Shown: positions 1-9,045 of the stretch, one piece after another
How the letters are laid out: each line of letters starts with the position of its first letter
Position numbering within the stretch: the first letter of the stretch is position 1
DNA from: Desulfosporosinus metallidurans
Lineage (GTDB): Bacteria; Bacillota; Desulfitobacteriia; Desulfitobacteriales; Desulfitobacteriaceae
Direction of reading: 5' to 3'
Length of the DNA: 48,248 nt
NCBI RefSeq assembly: GCF_001936615.1
Contig: NZ_MLBF01000036.1
Coordinates: 1 to 48,248, forward strand
Translations under genes and position numbers: made by a program
Notes under the pieces: generated by a model
Told to the model about the DNA's origin: nothing
Seen by the model: only the letters and a program-made list of their open reading frames with translations
Database searches by the model: none

Positions 1-445
1 CTGAGGTATTCTCATGAAACTTACATGGGAAAACTTTTGATTACAATTTTTTCGTTTTTTGCGACTTGCTGTTCATCAATGACTCTAGGACTACACCCCC
101 TAATAATAAAAATATCAACAATAGAACGATTAGATTTTTTGCCACCATGTTTAACCTCATGATCTATCAATATTTGAGACAATAGGATCAAATATTGATG
201 GGTAAGTATAAGTCTTACTCGTATATTCTGATGATTCTAAACTATCAATAATCTGAATATTTGGCAATATTGTGTTCATATTGGTAATAATGATCATTTT
301 GGTCATTCATAACGAAAGTTGAGTTTAATTGTTTGAAATGTGGTAATATTACAATAAGTTTTTGTTGAGTAGAAACGGGTGCTAATCCAAAAGCTCAAAG
401 TCTTTATCGTCATGACCTTCTTCGTGTTAAGGGGTAGGTGAGGTA
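1..445. other. AT-rich intergenic leader of the two-component operon
   Basis: No convincing gene is visible in this stretch. It holds a perfect 12-bp inverted repeat (see the entry at 166-199), a short palindrome AATGATCATT near 289-298, and the ribosome binding region GGGGTAGGTGAGG just before the kinase start. A short minus-strand open frame overlaps the kinase start and has no visible protein features. Confidence 0.6.
166..199. repeat. perfect 12-bp inverted repeat, possible operator or hairpin
   Basis: ATCAATATTTGA at 166-177 is perfectly complementary to TCAAATATTGAT at 188-199 across a 10-nt loop. No T-run follows on either strand, so a regulator binding site or an RNA hairpin fits better than a terminator. 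It lies about 250 bp upstream of the sensor kinase start. Confidence 0.5.
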
Positions 446-2050
446 TTGAAAAGAACCAATTTAAAACTACGCACCAAAATTGCCTTGCTATCGTTTTCAT
501 TAGTTCTAATTTCTGTTTTGCTAGTGGGCATCGTGATCATTGAACAAATTTCCAGTTCGACAGAACAAGAGATAGGAATGCGGGCAATGGCAATTGCCCG
601 AACGGTGGCTCAATTAAAGGATGTGCAGGAAAATTTAGATACAATGAACGGTTCTAAAGTTATTCAACCAGTGGCAGAAAAAATCCGCCTAGCCACTGGA
701 GTGGACTATATTGTCATTTTCAACATGAACCGCATCCGTTTCTCCCATCCTCTCCAGGATAGAATCGGGACTGTTTTCGCTGATGGGGACGAAGGAGCCT
801 CCTTGAAGAACCAAGAATATCTTTCCCATGCCATCGGAGTCATTGGCCCTGCTGTCAGAGCCTTTGTTCCGATCAAGACGGATGAGGGAACTAGGCAAGT
901 CGGGGTGGCGACCGTAGGAATTCTTACCCCTACATTTAGTGAAATTATTCAAAGTTTGCGTTTCAAACTGTATATATCCTTGCTCATAGGTGTACTTATA
1001 GGCAGTTTGGGATCTTTATATTTAGCCCGTGACATAAAAAAGAACATGTTTAGTCTAGAACCTCAAGAGATAGCTAAACTTCTTGAAGAAAGAGTCGCTA
1101 TCTTTCAGTCCCTCGAAGAAGGAATTATCGCCATTGACACCCTCGGAAATGTGACACTTCTTAACAATGAAGCCCGTCGGATTACAGGTAACGACACTGA
1201 CAAGATCGGTCTCCCTTTAGAAGATGTTGTTGGTATACCGGGGTTAGTCCCAACCATGTTAAGTGGGGAGGTTCGAGAGAATTGGGAATTGGTCATTAAT
1301 AAAACGTTAGTCCTGGCCAATATTCTTCCCGTTCGAATTAAGGAAAAAATGGCAGGAGTAGTGCTAACCTTCAGGGAAAAGACAGAAGTCAAGAAGATGG
1401 CTGAGGAACTTACAGGTGTAAAGACGTTTATCGAAGCTCTCCGCGTACAAAATCATGAATCACAAAACAAGCTACATACCATCGCTGGTTTGCTGCAACT
1501 GGGAAACGATCAACAAGCCTTGGATTACATTTTTTCGGTAACCGAAGAACAACAGGAGATTATCGGATTTGTCAGTAGGAAGATTAAAAATACGAGTGTA
1601 GCGGGACTTCTTCTAGGAAAATACAACCGAGCTAAGGAACTTCATGCCAAGCTGTATTTTGATCCAGACTGCTATTTAGGAGATTTACCGGAGCGTATCG
1701 AAAGCAGCAAGCTGGTTTTAATCCTTGGTAATTTATTGGATAATGCCTTTGAAGCACTCCGAGGCAGGGACTTGGCTGAAGTTCATTGTCTTATTTTCGA
1801 AGGAAAAGAACTAGTGATAAGCGTGGAAGATACTGGCATAGGTATAGAAGAAGATAACAAGGACCATATCTTCGAATGGGGATTTTCCACTAAGGAGGCG
1901 CTTAATCACGGCATCGGACTTTCTTTGGTAAAACAAGCTGTAGATAGCCTAGAGGGGACCCTAGAAGTGGAATCGGGGACGTGGGGAACAAGGTTTCTGA
2001 TCAAGATACCGTTACAGGGAAACGAGCTTAGGGGGTTAGGATTAGTATGA
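446..2050 (+). CDS. CitA/DcuS-type sensor histidine kinase
   Basis: A 534-residue membrane sensor kinase. It has a transmembrane segment around residues 12-32, an extracytoplasmic sensor domain of the single-Cache type, a second transmembrane segment around 173-193, and a cytoplasmic PAS domain around 213-312. The kinase core has the H-box at His337 (QNHESQNKLH), the N-box NLLDNAFEA near 429, and the ATP-lid motifs DTGIGI (462) and GIGLSLVK (489). This organisation is that of the DcuS/CitA/MalK family, which senses dicarboxylates, citrate or similar acids; the ligand here is unknown. The TTG start is supported by GGTGAGG just upstream. The stop overlaps the start of the response regulator by 4 bp (ATGA), so the two are co-translated. 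Confidence 0.93.
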   Translation: MKRTNLKLRTKIALLSFSLVLISVLLVGIVIIEQISSSTEQEIGMRAMAIARTVAQLKDVQENLDTMNGSKVIQPVAEKIRLATGVDYIVIFNMNRIRFSHPLQDRIGTVFADGDEGASLKNQEYLSHAIGVIGPAVRAFVPIKTDEGTRQVGVATVGILTPTFSEIIQSLRFKLYISLLIGVLIGSLGSLYLARDIKKNMFSLEPQEIAKLLEERVAIFQSLEEGIIAIDTLGNVTLLNNEARRITGNDTDKIGLPLEDVVGIPGLVPTMLSGEVRENWELVINKTLVLANILPVRIKEKMAGVVLTFREKTEVKKMAEELTGVKTFIEALRVQNHESQNKLHTIAGLLQLGNDQQALDYIFSVTEEQQEIIGFVSRKIKNTSVAGLLLGKYNRAKELHAKLYFDPDCYLGDLPERIESSKLVLILGNLLDNAFEALRGRDLAEVHCLIFEGKELVISVEDTGIGIEEDNKDHIFEWGFSTKEALNHGIGLSLVKQAVDSLEGTLEVESGTWGTRFLIKIPLQGNELRGLGLV

Positions 2051-2733
2051 TCAACTTGATCTTAGTAGAAGATGACCCGATGGTCATGTCTGTTAACGAA
2101 AGCTTTATTCTTCGAGTAGGAGGTTTCCAAATTGTAAATTCAGCGCGAACAGGTCGTCTAGCCTTAGAACTAATTGAAAAGCACAAACCTCGTCTTGTCA
2201 TTCTAGATGTTTATTTACCGGATATGAGTGGCATCCAGATCTTAAAAGAATTACGTCGGCAGGGTACCCCTACCGACGTAATCATGATAACTGCTGCTGA
2301 TGAAGTGAATATTGTACAGGATGCCATACGCTTTGGCGTGGTCGATTATATTATTAAGCCTTTTAAATTTGAAAGAATTAAGGCTGCTTTGGAAAAATAT
2401 AAAGCTTATTCCAATAAATTCAGGGACCAAAGGATTATCGATCAGGAACAATTAGATAATCTAACCAGAATGAATTCGTTCCCAGTCTTGAATAACCCAG
2501 ACAGTGATGTCCTACCCAAGGGCTTACGTGAAATTACCCTTAAACAGGTTATAACGTTTCTAGGTAACGGAAAACAAGGATATTCCGCTGAGGAAGTGGC
2601 CGAAGGGGTTGGCTTAGCGCGCGTTACCGCCCGACGTTATCTAGAATACTTAGGGAAAAATGGACGAGTTTGTCTCGAGAGTCAATATGGTTCTGTCGGT
2701 CGTCCTGTCAATATATACAAGGTTAACCGTTAA
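2047..2733 (+). CDS. CitB/DctR-type response regulator
   Basis: A 228-residue response regulator that should be phosphorylated by the kinase encoded just upstream. The receiver domain spans about residues 1-120, with acidic residues D9/D10, phospho-acceptor D54 in VILDVYLPD, T82 and K104 in YIIKPF. The C-terminal part (about 165-225) carries a helix-turn-helix (YSAEEVAEGVGLARVTARRY) typical of CitB/DcuR regulators, which activate transport and metabolism genes for organic acids. The start ATG overlaps the kinase stop. No transporter lies next to it, so the target genes are elsewhere or upstream of the window. Confidence 0.92.
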   Translation: MINLILVEDDPMVMSVNESFILRVGGFQIVNSARTGRLALELIEKHKPRLVILDVYLPDMSGIQILKELRRQGTPTDVIMITAADEVNIVQDAIRFGVVDYIIKPFKFERIKAALEKYKAYSNKFRDQRIIDQEQLDNLTRMNSFPVLNNPDSDVLPKGLREITLKQVITFLGNGKQGYSAEEVAEGVGLARVTARRYLEYLGKNGRVCLESQYGSVGRPVNIYKVNR

Positions 2734-2924
2734 TTAACCTCAAGTTTAGGAACAATCCTCTATTATCTACTTATAGGAAATAAGAAAACTAGTAGTCTGC
2801 CAACCAAAGGAATTCTAAGGATATCGTATTAGTTATAGGTTCTATGAAGAATTACCTTAAAATACGGTGTTCACCTTGCAACAAAAATAAACTACCGCTT
2901 CCTGTCCTTACGTTTTTCCAATAT

Positions 2925-2964
2925 AAAAAGGGAAATCCTCTAGACCGAAGGACTTCCCTTTTTT
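2925..2964. terminator. bidirectional rho-independent terminator
   Basis: AAAAAGGGAAATCCT at 2925-2939 pairs with AGGACTTCCCTTTTTT at 2949-2964. A-rich and T-rich flanks on both sides let it serve both the response regulator (plus) and the converging toprim gene (minus). Confidence 0.85.
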
Positions 2965-2994
2965 AATTGTTAGAATGTTTTGATCGTTTATTAT

Positions 2995-3339
2995 TCAATA
3001 AATGTCTTCATCGTCCGGGATATTCACGGCAAAGTGGGCTCCCTCAAGGATCTGTGCCAAAACATTCAACGGAGTGGTTGCCACCTCACGATACATCCGG
3101 TGGGTGTATAAGTGACGAACGTTGGGAAATTCTTGCTTAAATAAGCGCCGAGCCTTGTCTCCTGCATGATCGGCATCCAGGAGAACACAAACCTCATCAT
3201 CACTAAACTCTGCTATCAACTGTTCCAACTTGTCTAATCCCAACGTCCCATGGGTGCAAGCGATCTCTACTGGTTCGTCCAAGAGCTGCTGCAAACGCAG
3301 TTTGTCGGTTTTTCCTTCTACAATAATAACTTTGCCCAT
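2995..3339 (-). CDS. small toprim-domain protein
   Basis: A 114-residue protein consisting of one toprim domain. It has the glutamate motif VEGKTD (E8) and the DxD motif LLDADHAGDKARR (D55, D57), the metal-binding residues shared by primases, topoisomerases and RNase M5-like nucleases. Stand-alone proteins of this type (Bacillus YusF-like) have no settled function. The ATG at 3339 is preceded by GGGTGGGATA and is preferred to an in-frame TTG four codons upstream. It ends near a shared terminator. The next gene upstream (M3 peptidase) is on the same strand, about 115 bp away. Confidence 0.85.
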   Translation of the reverse strand: MGKVIIVEGKTDKLRLQQLLDEPVEIACTHGTLGLDKLEQLIAEFSDDEVCVLLDADHAGDKARRLFKQEFPNVRHLYTHRMYREVATTPLNVLAQILEGAHFAVNIPDDEDIY

Positions 3340-3453
3340 TATCCCACCCAATACTTTCCAATCAATAGTGCCATTTTATGACCACTCTCCTGATTAGCTT
3401 CTACCCTTTGCTGCCTAAATATACTTTCCCCCTCTTCTCTCTCGATTACTTTG

Positions 3454-5148
3454 TCATAGCTTAGAATCATCCACTCCATCAAGCCAGTCTTGAATAACAT
3501 TAACCACAGATGCGATGCAACCGTCTTCAAAAGGGGAAACCAAATTGGCTGTCCTAACCAGTTCCACAAAAGACTTACTGCCCCCAGCTTGACAAAGCCT
3601 GAGGTAATCTGCCCAAGCCGTCTCTTGGTCTTCTCGAGACCGTTTCCAAAATTGAAAGGCACAAATTTGAGCCAGGGTGTAGTCTATGTAATAAAAGGGA
3701 TCGCCAAAAATATGCCCTTGTTGATGCCAGTAACTCCCACGTTCTAGATAGTCGTTGTCCTCATAATCACGATGGGGTAGGTATTTCTTTTCGATCTCTC
3801 TCCACGCTGCTTTCCTATCTTGTGGAGAAGCCTCTGGGTGAGAGTAGACGAAATGCTGGAATTCATCAACCGTAACCCCGTAAGGAATGAAGAGTAAGGC
3901 CTCGCTCAAATGGGTGAATCTGTATTTAGCTGTGTCATCTTTAAAGAAAAGTTCCATCCAGGGCCAAGTAAAAAATTCCATACTCATTGAGTGGATTTCA
4001 CAGGCCTCATAGGTAGGCCAATGATATTCTGGAATGCGATAATTTTTGCTGCAATAGACTTGAAAAGCGTGCCCTGCCTCGTGTGTCAAGACATCAATAT
4101 CCCCTGAAGTACCGTTAAAATTGGAGAAGATAAAGGGGACCTGATAGTCGCTAATATAGGTACAGTAGCCGCCACCGGCTTTACCCTTTTTAGCAACCAA
4201 ATCCATCAGCTCATTGTCCACCATGACCTTAAAGAACTCACCTGTCTCTACGGACAACTCGTTGTACATGCGCTGTCCATTGTCCACAATCCACTTTTGA
4301 TCTCCTTTAGGTTTTGCATTGCCCGTTTGAAAAATAAATTTCTCATCATAATAAGGCAGAGTCGCCGTCCCCAGCCTTCGCTTCTGTCTTTCTCTCAGTT
4401 TACTTGCCATTGGGACTATAGAGTTCTGAACTTGCCGGCGGAAGTTTGCCACCATATCAGGATCATAGTCTGAGCGAAGCATTCTAGCATACCCGAGTTC
4501 GATGAAATTCGTATAACCCAACTTCTTAGCCATGCGAGTTCGGACCTTGACCAAGTCATCGTATAGTTCATCAAGCTTTTTTTCATGAACGGTAAAGAAT
4601 GCATATTTGGCTTCGTTGGCTCGTTTTCGTGTGGCACGATCGGTTGATAATTGAAATGGAACTAAGCCCGGTAGATTTCTCGCTTCCCCTTCGAACATAA
4701 TCTTAGCGGAAGCGATGAGTTTAGTATATTCACTTGATAGTTTGTTTTCCTGTTGTAAGTCTTCTATGATTTCCGGGGCAAACGTTTTAAGGGTCAGATC
4801 GGCTTTTGTAAAAAGCTGTTTTCCCCACTTTTCTTCTAAGCCCTGCCTGAACTTGGAGTTCACGAGTGACTTATAATACTGGGAAATCAAGCCCTGATAA
4901 ACCGGCGTAACTTCATCAAAATAATTTTGTTCTTCCTCATAAAATGGGTCCGCTGTATCAACAGTGTGGCGGATTATCACGAGCTGCTCCATTGTCTCAA
5001 ATTCACTTCTTAACTCATTAATCTCTACCATCACCGTATTTTGTTGTTCGAAATCTTCCGCCTGATCGAACTTAGCCAAATAATTGGAGAACTTAGTTTC
5101 AAACTCCTGCAAATTTGGCCTTCGATATAAAAACTCGCTAAACTTCAT
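3454..5148 (-). CDS. M3 family oligoendopeptidase (PepF-like)
   Basis: A 564-residue cytoplasmic zinc peptidase of the thimet/oligoendopeptidase F family, which degrades short peptides. The zinc motif HEAGH lies around residues 356-360, and the third ligand glutamate is in the downstream stretch EACEIHSMSMEF (about 384). The family tail motif around GHIFGDPFYYIDY is also present. Length matches the roughly 565-residue clostridial M3 subgroup. AAGGTGAG sits 5-8 nt before the ATG; a GTG two codons upstream is less well placed. No signal peptide is seen. Confidence 0.93.
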   Translation of the reverse strand: MKFSEFLYRRPNLQEFETKFSNYLAKFDQAEDFEQQNTVMVEINELRSEFETMEQLVIIRHTVDTADPFYEEEQNYFDEVTPVYQGLISQYYKSLVNSKFRQGLEEKWGKQLFTKADLTLKTFAPEIIEDLQQENKLSSEYTKLIASAKIMFEGEARNLPGLVPFQLSTDRATRKRANEAKYAFFTVHEKKLDELYDDLVKVRTRMAKKLGYTNFIELGYARMLRSDYDPDMVANFRRQVQNSIVPMASKLRERQKRRLGTATLPYYDEKFIFQTGNAKPKGDQKWIVDNGQRMYNELSVETGEFFKVMVDNELMDLVAKKGKAGGGYCTYISDYQVPFIFSNFNGTSGDIDVLTHEAGHAFQVYCSKNYRIPEYHWPTYEACEIHSMSMEFFTWPWMELFFKDDTAKYRFTHLSEALLFIPYGVTVDEFQHFVYSHPEASPQDRKAAWREIEKKYLPHRDYEDNDYLERGSYWHQQGHIFGDPFYYIDYTLAQICAFQFWKRSREDQETAWADYLRLCQAGGSKSFVELVRTANLVSPFEDGCIASVVNVIQDWLDGVDDSKL

Positions 5149-5232
5149 GGGCACTCACCTTCCTTATGTCTTATCATATATGGAATAGTTCCTAGATTCA
5201 AATAGCTATCTTCATTTAACCTTTGCATAAGA

Positions 5233-5265
5233 AAAAGAGATCAAGTTCAAGCCTTAATCTCTTTG
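5233..5265 (-). terminator. terminator of the C_GCAxxG_C_C gene
   Basis: Read on the minus strand, CAAAGAGATTAAG pairs with CTTGATCTCTTT around a short loop and is followed by TTTTTCTT. It lies just downstream of the gene ending at 5303. Confidence 0.7.
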
Positions 5266-5302
5266 CTGTGCATTACAAGAAATCCCCTTATTCGAGAAAC
5301 TA

Positions 5303-5761
5303 TTAAACGGTCCAAGCGAATTCAGAGTCCACTAAATCCTTTTCTTGGATGAACTCCATCAGTAATTTAGCGGTGCCCCCAGTAAGTTTAAGACAACGGC
5401 GTAAGTGTTCAGGTGAGTCAAACTCATGAGGATTCAATACCCGGCAACAAGTCCCACCATTTTCATTTGAGAAACGATCATGAAAGTCATGGGCAGCATC
5501 ATAGCCCGGTTCTCGGGATTGAGTGGGGTCAAGGCGACCCTTTAAAAGTCCTAAAATCATCACTGAGCCCGTCAAGGCTCCACACATACAGCCGGCATGT
5601 CCCAATCCCCCGCCGAAGCCCGTTGCCATTTTCAAACTCTCTGGGTTTAAAGGATTGTTCATCATTTCATTAAAAGCATGAAGAATAGATTCAGAACAAT
5701 TTAAGCCATCTTTGAATTTGTTACCTGCTCGCGAACGAGCTTCCAATGCCATATCGTCCAA
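5303..5761 (-). CDS. C_GCAxxG_C_C family protein
   Basis: A 152-residue protein of the C_GCAxxG_C_C family, a group of predicted redox or metal-binding proteins common in anaerobes. Conserved cysteines are visible: CSESIL near residue 23, GFGGGLGHAGCMCGALTG near 49-66, and CC near 105 with a further C near 122. Function is not established; some members occur beside oxidoreductases or transporters. The TTG start is supported by GGGGG about 9 nt upstream; an ATG three codons in is an alternative. It has its own terminator and appears monocistronic. Confidence 0.85.
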   Translation of the reverse strand: MDDMALEARSRAGNKFKDGLNCSESILHAFNEMMNNPLNPESLKMATGFGGGLGHAGCMCGALTGSVMILGLLKGRLDPTQSREPGYDAAHDFHDRFSNENGGTCCRVLNPHEFDSPEHLRRCLKLTGGTAKLLMEFIQEKDLVDSEFAWTV

Positions 5762-5921
5762 ATTGATTTCCCCCTCTTCCCTTGCCGTTATCCATAGTGA
5801 ACTCTATATTTTTCTCACCTATAGCTATTCTAGGTAAACTCGTATATTCCTACTATTCAGAATAATTTTTCATCTCCTTTTCAACAAGACAACACGTTTC
5901 ATGAAAATGGCTCTCCGAGGA

Positions 5922-7097
5922 TTACAAGTCATTCACAAGCTGAAGTTGATTCATGGGAGTTCCAATGTTTAATCTCCCTAATTCTGGAACACCGCAGATA
6001 CGAGCATTTTCTTGGGTTGCTAGGCGGTAGACCTCTAGCTTTGGAATTCCTGTCTGAGCCATCCAGTCCAGCTCATCATAAAAGCCTTTAGCGTGCGGTA
6101 CCCGATAAGCACCGGCATCCGTTCCCACACCAAGTCGAACATTGAGACGATAAGCCTCGTTTATTTTAGCAAGTTGTGTCTCTAAAATACGTTTTAAAGT
6201 ATCGATTTCATGGGAAGAATATCGGTCTGAGGGATATTTTAAAATATTCCCGATTGGAGCAACGGTTGGAACCCAAGCAATCTTTTCCTCTCTCATTAGC
6301 TCAATATGCTGGGTCGTCATATAATAGCCATGTTCAATCGAATCGACTCCTGCTGCAATAGCCACAGAAATTCCCTCTTCCCCGCTGGCATGGGCCATAA
6401 CGAGAATCCCGCGCCGATGAGCCGCCTCAACCAACTCTCGTAATTCCTCAACTGTCCACTGAGTGGGTCCGACCACCTGGTAATCATCAAACTTGATCAG
6501 TCCTGTTACGACGACTTTAAGTTGGTCGATGCCTTGATCGAAGAAGTCTCTCTCCTTTTCCTGCCACTCCAAGATATCTTTAAAACCCCGTCCCAGAAAA
6601 CGGCCATACATACCCGCTCGATTCACGGCTTCATGCACGGATATAACCTTAGGTCCGGTCCACACTCCTTCATTCACTCTGTTTTTCGCGAGCCAAGAAA
6701 AGCCCGGTAAGTCACCGCCATCACGAATACCTACAATTCCCATCTCCAGATAGTGTTGTAAATAACCCTTCATGTTTTCCTCGATCAGAGAAGGATGTGC
6801 CCAGTTTTCCAAACACTGATAAAAGTCCAGGCTGTCAAGGGCCAAATGCACATGGACATCTAACCATCCGGGCAAAATGATATACGAATCCCATGGGAGT
6901 TTCTTTTCAGAGCAACTCTCTAAATTCCTCAAAGGCTGCAATGAGCTAATCCTACCATCCTTCCATTTCAAGAGCACGGATTGAGTGCACAAACCTAGTT
7001 CAGGGCTCCAATACCCTGCTATAACTGCTGCTCCTTGATCAGGGATTTGAATTAATTTTCTTTTAGCACTGCACGAGATAAACGTTGGTTCACCCAT
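5922..7097 (-). CDS. amidohydrolase family protein (imidazolonepropionase-like)
   Basis: A 391-residue metal-dependent hydrolase with the amidohydrolase TIM-barrel signature. It shows HVHLALD near residue 82 after a short beta-sandwich segment, a second metal histidine in VMAHASG, another in SIEHGYY, and the catalytic aspartate in GTDAGAYRVPH. The substrate is unknown; relatives include imidazolonepropionase and prolidase-type enzymes. Two ATGs are possible: 7106 lies almost on top of AAGGGGAG, whereas 7097 is 9 nt from it and is preferred. No signal peptide is seen. Confidence 0.85.
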   Translation of the reverse strand: MGEPTFISCSAKRKLIQIPDQGAAVIAGYWSPELGLCTQSVLLKWKDGRISSLQPLRNLESCSEKKLPWDSYIILPGWLDVHVHLALDSLDFYQCLENWAHPSLIEENMKGYLQHYLEMGIVGIRDGGDLPGFSWLAKNRVNEGVWTGPKVISVHEAVNRAGMYGRFLGRGFKDILEWQEKERDFFDQGIDQLKVVVTGLIKFDDYQVVGPTQWTVEELRELVEAAHRRGILVMAHASGEEGISVAIAAGVDSIEHGYYMTTQHIELMREEKIAWVPTVAPIGNILKYPSDRYSSHEIDTLKRILETQLAKINEAYRLNVRLGVGTDAGAYRVPHAKGFYDELDWMAQTGIPKLEVYRLATQENARICGVPELGRLNIGTPMNQLQLVNDL

Positions 7098-7347
7098 TTC
7101 TGACATCTCCCCTTCTTGGGACTATAATTCGGTATTGTCGAATAATTAATCCCCACACCGACTTTGAGTTTAATGAGTTAATTATAAGCGTGAGCTTAAA
7201 CTTGTAAAAAAATATTGACGCGAATGACCTCGAACATGACAAGCTGGGATGCCTCAGACAGTTCAAACTTTTGTCAAACTTTTGTCACATATTTTTTCTA
7301 TTATAAACCCGTAGGGTCAAACAAAACTAATAAGGAGAGTGAACTTA

Positions 7348-7857
7348 ATGAAAAACATCAAGAAACTTATCGCCTCAGCTACGATCATCGGGGTTTTAGG
7401 GGTAGTCGGAACAGCCTATGCAGCGGTGACAAAGTCGCCTGCTGAGATTACGGCAGGTCTAACAGGGCAAACAGTTACCGAGGTAAACCAGCAGAGAGCG
7501 TCAGGAAAAACCTATGGAACCATAGCCAAAGACGCTGGCAAGCTGGCTGAATTCCAAGCGCAAACGCTCGAGCAGAAAAAGGCAATTCTCGATCAAAGAG
7601 TGAAAGATGGTCAATTAACCCAGCAGCAAGCCGATCAAATCTATTCTGCCATTGAGACCAATCAGGTAACCTGTGATGGAACTGGCAGTGCACAGCTCGG
7701 CAAGACCTATGGGCTCGGCCTAGGAAAAGGAACGGGTCTTGGAGCGGGGCAAGGTTTAGGGAAAGGAAACGGATCGGGACGACGCGGGAATGGTATGGGA
7801 AGTGGAATCTGTACTGGAATTGGGACCGGAATTAACTCAGGAACAGCCGCAAACTAA
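7348..7857 (+). CDS. secreted glycine-rich DUF2680-like protein
   Basis: A 169-residue exported protein. Residues 1-26 form a signal peptide (KNIKKLIASATIIGVLG then AYAA). The middle carries TAGLTGQTVTEVNQQRASGKTYGTIAKD and a Q/K-rich helix with QQQADQIY, as in DUF2680-type proteins of clostridia. The tail from about residue 115 is glycine-rich and low complexity, with GLGKGTGLG-like repeats and two cysteines. Its role is unknown. AAGGAG lies 10 nt before the ATG. Upstream is a tandem TCAAACTTTTG repeat around 7263-7284. A hairpin follows the gene. Confidence 0.75.
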   Translation: MKNIKKLIASATIIGVLGVVGTAYAAVTKSPAEITAGLTGQTVTEVNQQRASGKTYGTIAKDAGKLAEFQAQTLEQKKAILDQRVKDGQLTQQQADQIYSAIETNQVTCDGTGSAQLGKTYGLGLGKGTGLGAGQGLGKGNGSGRRGNGMGSGICTGIGTGINSGTAAN

Positions 7858-7874
7858 ATATTTTCAAGAAGTTG

Positions 7875-7907
7875 GCTGCAAAATAGAAAATAAGTTTATT
7901 TTGCAGC
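7875..7907. terminator. stem-loop downstream of the DUF2680-like gene
   Basis: GCTGCAAAATA at 7875-7885 pairs perfectly with TATTTTGCAGC at 7897-7907. The 11-bp stem is strong, but no T-run follows, so termination may be incomplete, or it may act as an RNA-stabilising hairpin. Confidence 0.5.
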
Positions 7908-8028
7908 TCCTAAAATTCAGACTCTTCTAAAGAAAACTTGGCTAGCGCCAAGCCTTAGCGAAGGCGGTCGCCTTAGTTGCACTTATGCGACCCAAAACTT
8001 ATACTTTCTGACTGGTATCAAAAATGAA

Positions 8029-8058
8029 TTGACATTCATACTCTCGGCAAAGTATATT
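8029..8058 (+). promoter_or_regulatory. sigma-70 type promoter of the enoyl-CoA hydratase
   Basis: A perfect TTGACA at 8029-8034 is followed, after 18 nt, by TATATT at 8053-8058. The start codon is about 30 nt further on. Confidence 0.7.
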
Positions 8059-8090
8059 AAAGCTAATTAGACGAAATCGAGAGGGTGTGG

Positions 8091-8879
8091 ATGAAAATGA
8101 GTTATGGGAAACATTTGACGTTCAACAAAGATGGTAAAGTCGGAATTATTACTCTAGACAATGCCAAAGGATTCAACCTAGTGGGCACGGATTTTCTTTA
8201 TGAATTAGAGGAAATCCAAAAGGAGATTAATAGTGACCACGAACTCGGAGGAATTGTCATTAATGCCAACGGTGACCACTTTTCGGCAGGAATTGATCTT
8301 AATTTCTTACAGGGGGTTAGTTCTCAGTTTATTATGGATAATCTGGTATGGCTGCAAAAGCTGTACTCCTTCTGGCAAGACCTGAACATACCTGTCATTG
8401 CAGCCATCAACGGCCTTTGCTATGGTTCCGCCACTGAACTTATTCTTGGCTGCGATATCAGAATCGCCGCTGATGATGCTAAGTTTTCAATTCCCGAAGT
8501 ACGTTTTGGGTTATCTCCCGATATGGGAGGAACGACTCGCTTAACACACCTGGTTGGTATTGGTCAGGCCAAGCGGCTTATTATTGGCTGCGAAGAGATT
8601 GATGCTGAAGAAGCCTTGCGGATTGGCTTAATTGAAATATTGGTTAAAAAGGAAGAGTTAAATGAGCGGGCGATGAAACTGGCCCATAAAATGGCGAATT
8701 TCCCTCCAGTAGCAATTCGCTTTGCCAAAAAGGGTATTAATGTCGCTAATGAAAGTAGTGTAGCATCTGCATTGCTCTTCGAACAAGCGCAATCCACATT
8801 TTGCTGCGGTACAGAAGATTTGCGTGAAGGGGTTACAGCCTTCCTTGAAAAAAGGAAACCTGTATTCAAGGGAAGATAG
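8091..8879 (+). CDS. enoyl-CoA hydratase/isomerase family protein
   Basis: A 262-residue crotonase-fold protein that should act on an acyl-CoA. The oxyanion-hole motif HFSAGIDL lies near residue 66. GLCYGSATELILGCD and SIPEVRFGLSPDMGG provide the second oxyanion NH and the family glutamate. The exact substrate cannot be read from sequence. The ATG at 8091 has GAGGGTG 4-8 nt upstream. It has its own promoter and terminator, so it appears monocistronic, with no fatty-acid oxidation genes next to it. Confidence 0.9.
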   Translation: MKMSYGKHLTFNKDGKVGIITLDNAKGFNLVGTDFLYELEEIQKEINSDHELGGIVINANGDHFSAGIDLNFLQGVSSQFIMDNLVWLQKLYSFWQDLNIPVIAAINGLCYGSATELILGCDIRIAADDAKFSIPEVRFGLSPDMGGTTRLTHLVGIGQAKRLIIGCEEIDAEEALRIGLIEILVKKEELNERAMKLAHKMANFPPVAIRFAKKGINVANESSVASALLFEQAQSTFCCGTEDLREGVTAFLEKRKPVFKGR

Positions 8880-8910
8880 TCCCCTCACTCTATAACGGCA
8901 TAAACACATG

Positions 8911-8948
8911 CAGGCAGCAGATTAACATTCTGCCGCCTGTTTCTTTTT
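8911..8948 (+). terminator. rho-independent terminator
   Basis: CAGGCAGCAG at 8911-8920 pairs with CTGCCGCCTG at 8930-8939 and is followed by TTTCTTTTT. It terminates the enoyl-CoA hydratase transcript. Confidence 0.85.
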
Positions 8949-9010
8949 AGTAATACAATCCTTCTGTGCGAAAAGTTATTTGAGGCATTTTATTTGGCGC
9001 ACTACCAAGC

Positions 9011-9045
9011 ACCTCCTCAAACCTATTTATTTTGAGGAGGTTTTT
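9011..9045. terminator. stem-loop overlapping the end of the SbcDC-like gene
   Basis: ACCTCCTCAAA pairs with TTTGAGGAGGT; TTTTTC follows on the plus strand. It overlaps the last codons of the minus-strand gene, so it could block read-through from the plus side. The minus-strand side lacks a T-run. Confidence 0.5.

Noticed and set aside
303..500. 65-residue minus-strand open frame over the kinase start
   Set aside because: It overlaps a well-supported gene and has no ribosome binding site or protein features.
7215..7445. Open frame overlapping the start of the DUF2680-like gene
   Set aside because: It overlaps the signal peptide of the real gene in another frame and has no recognisable content.
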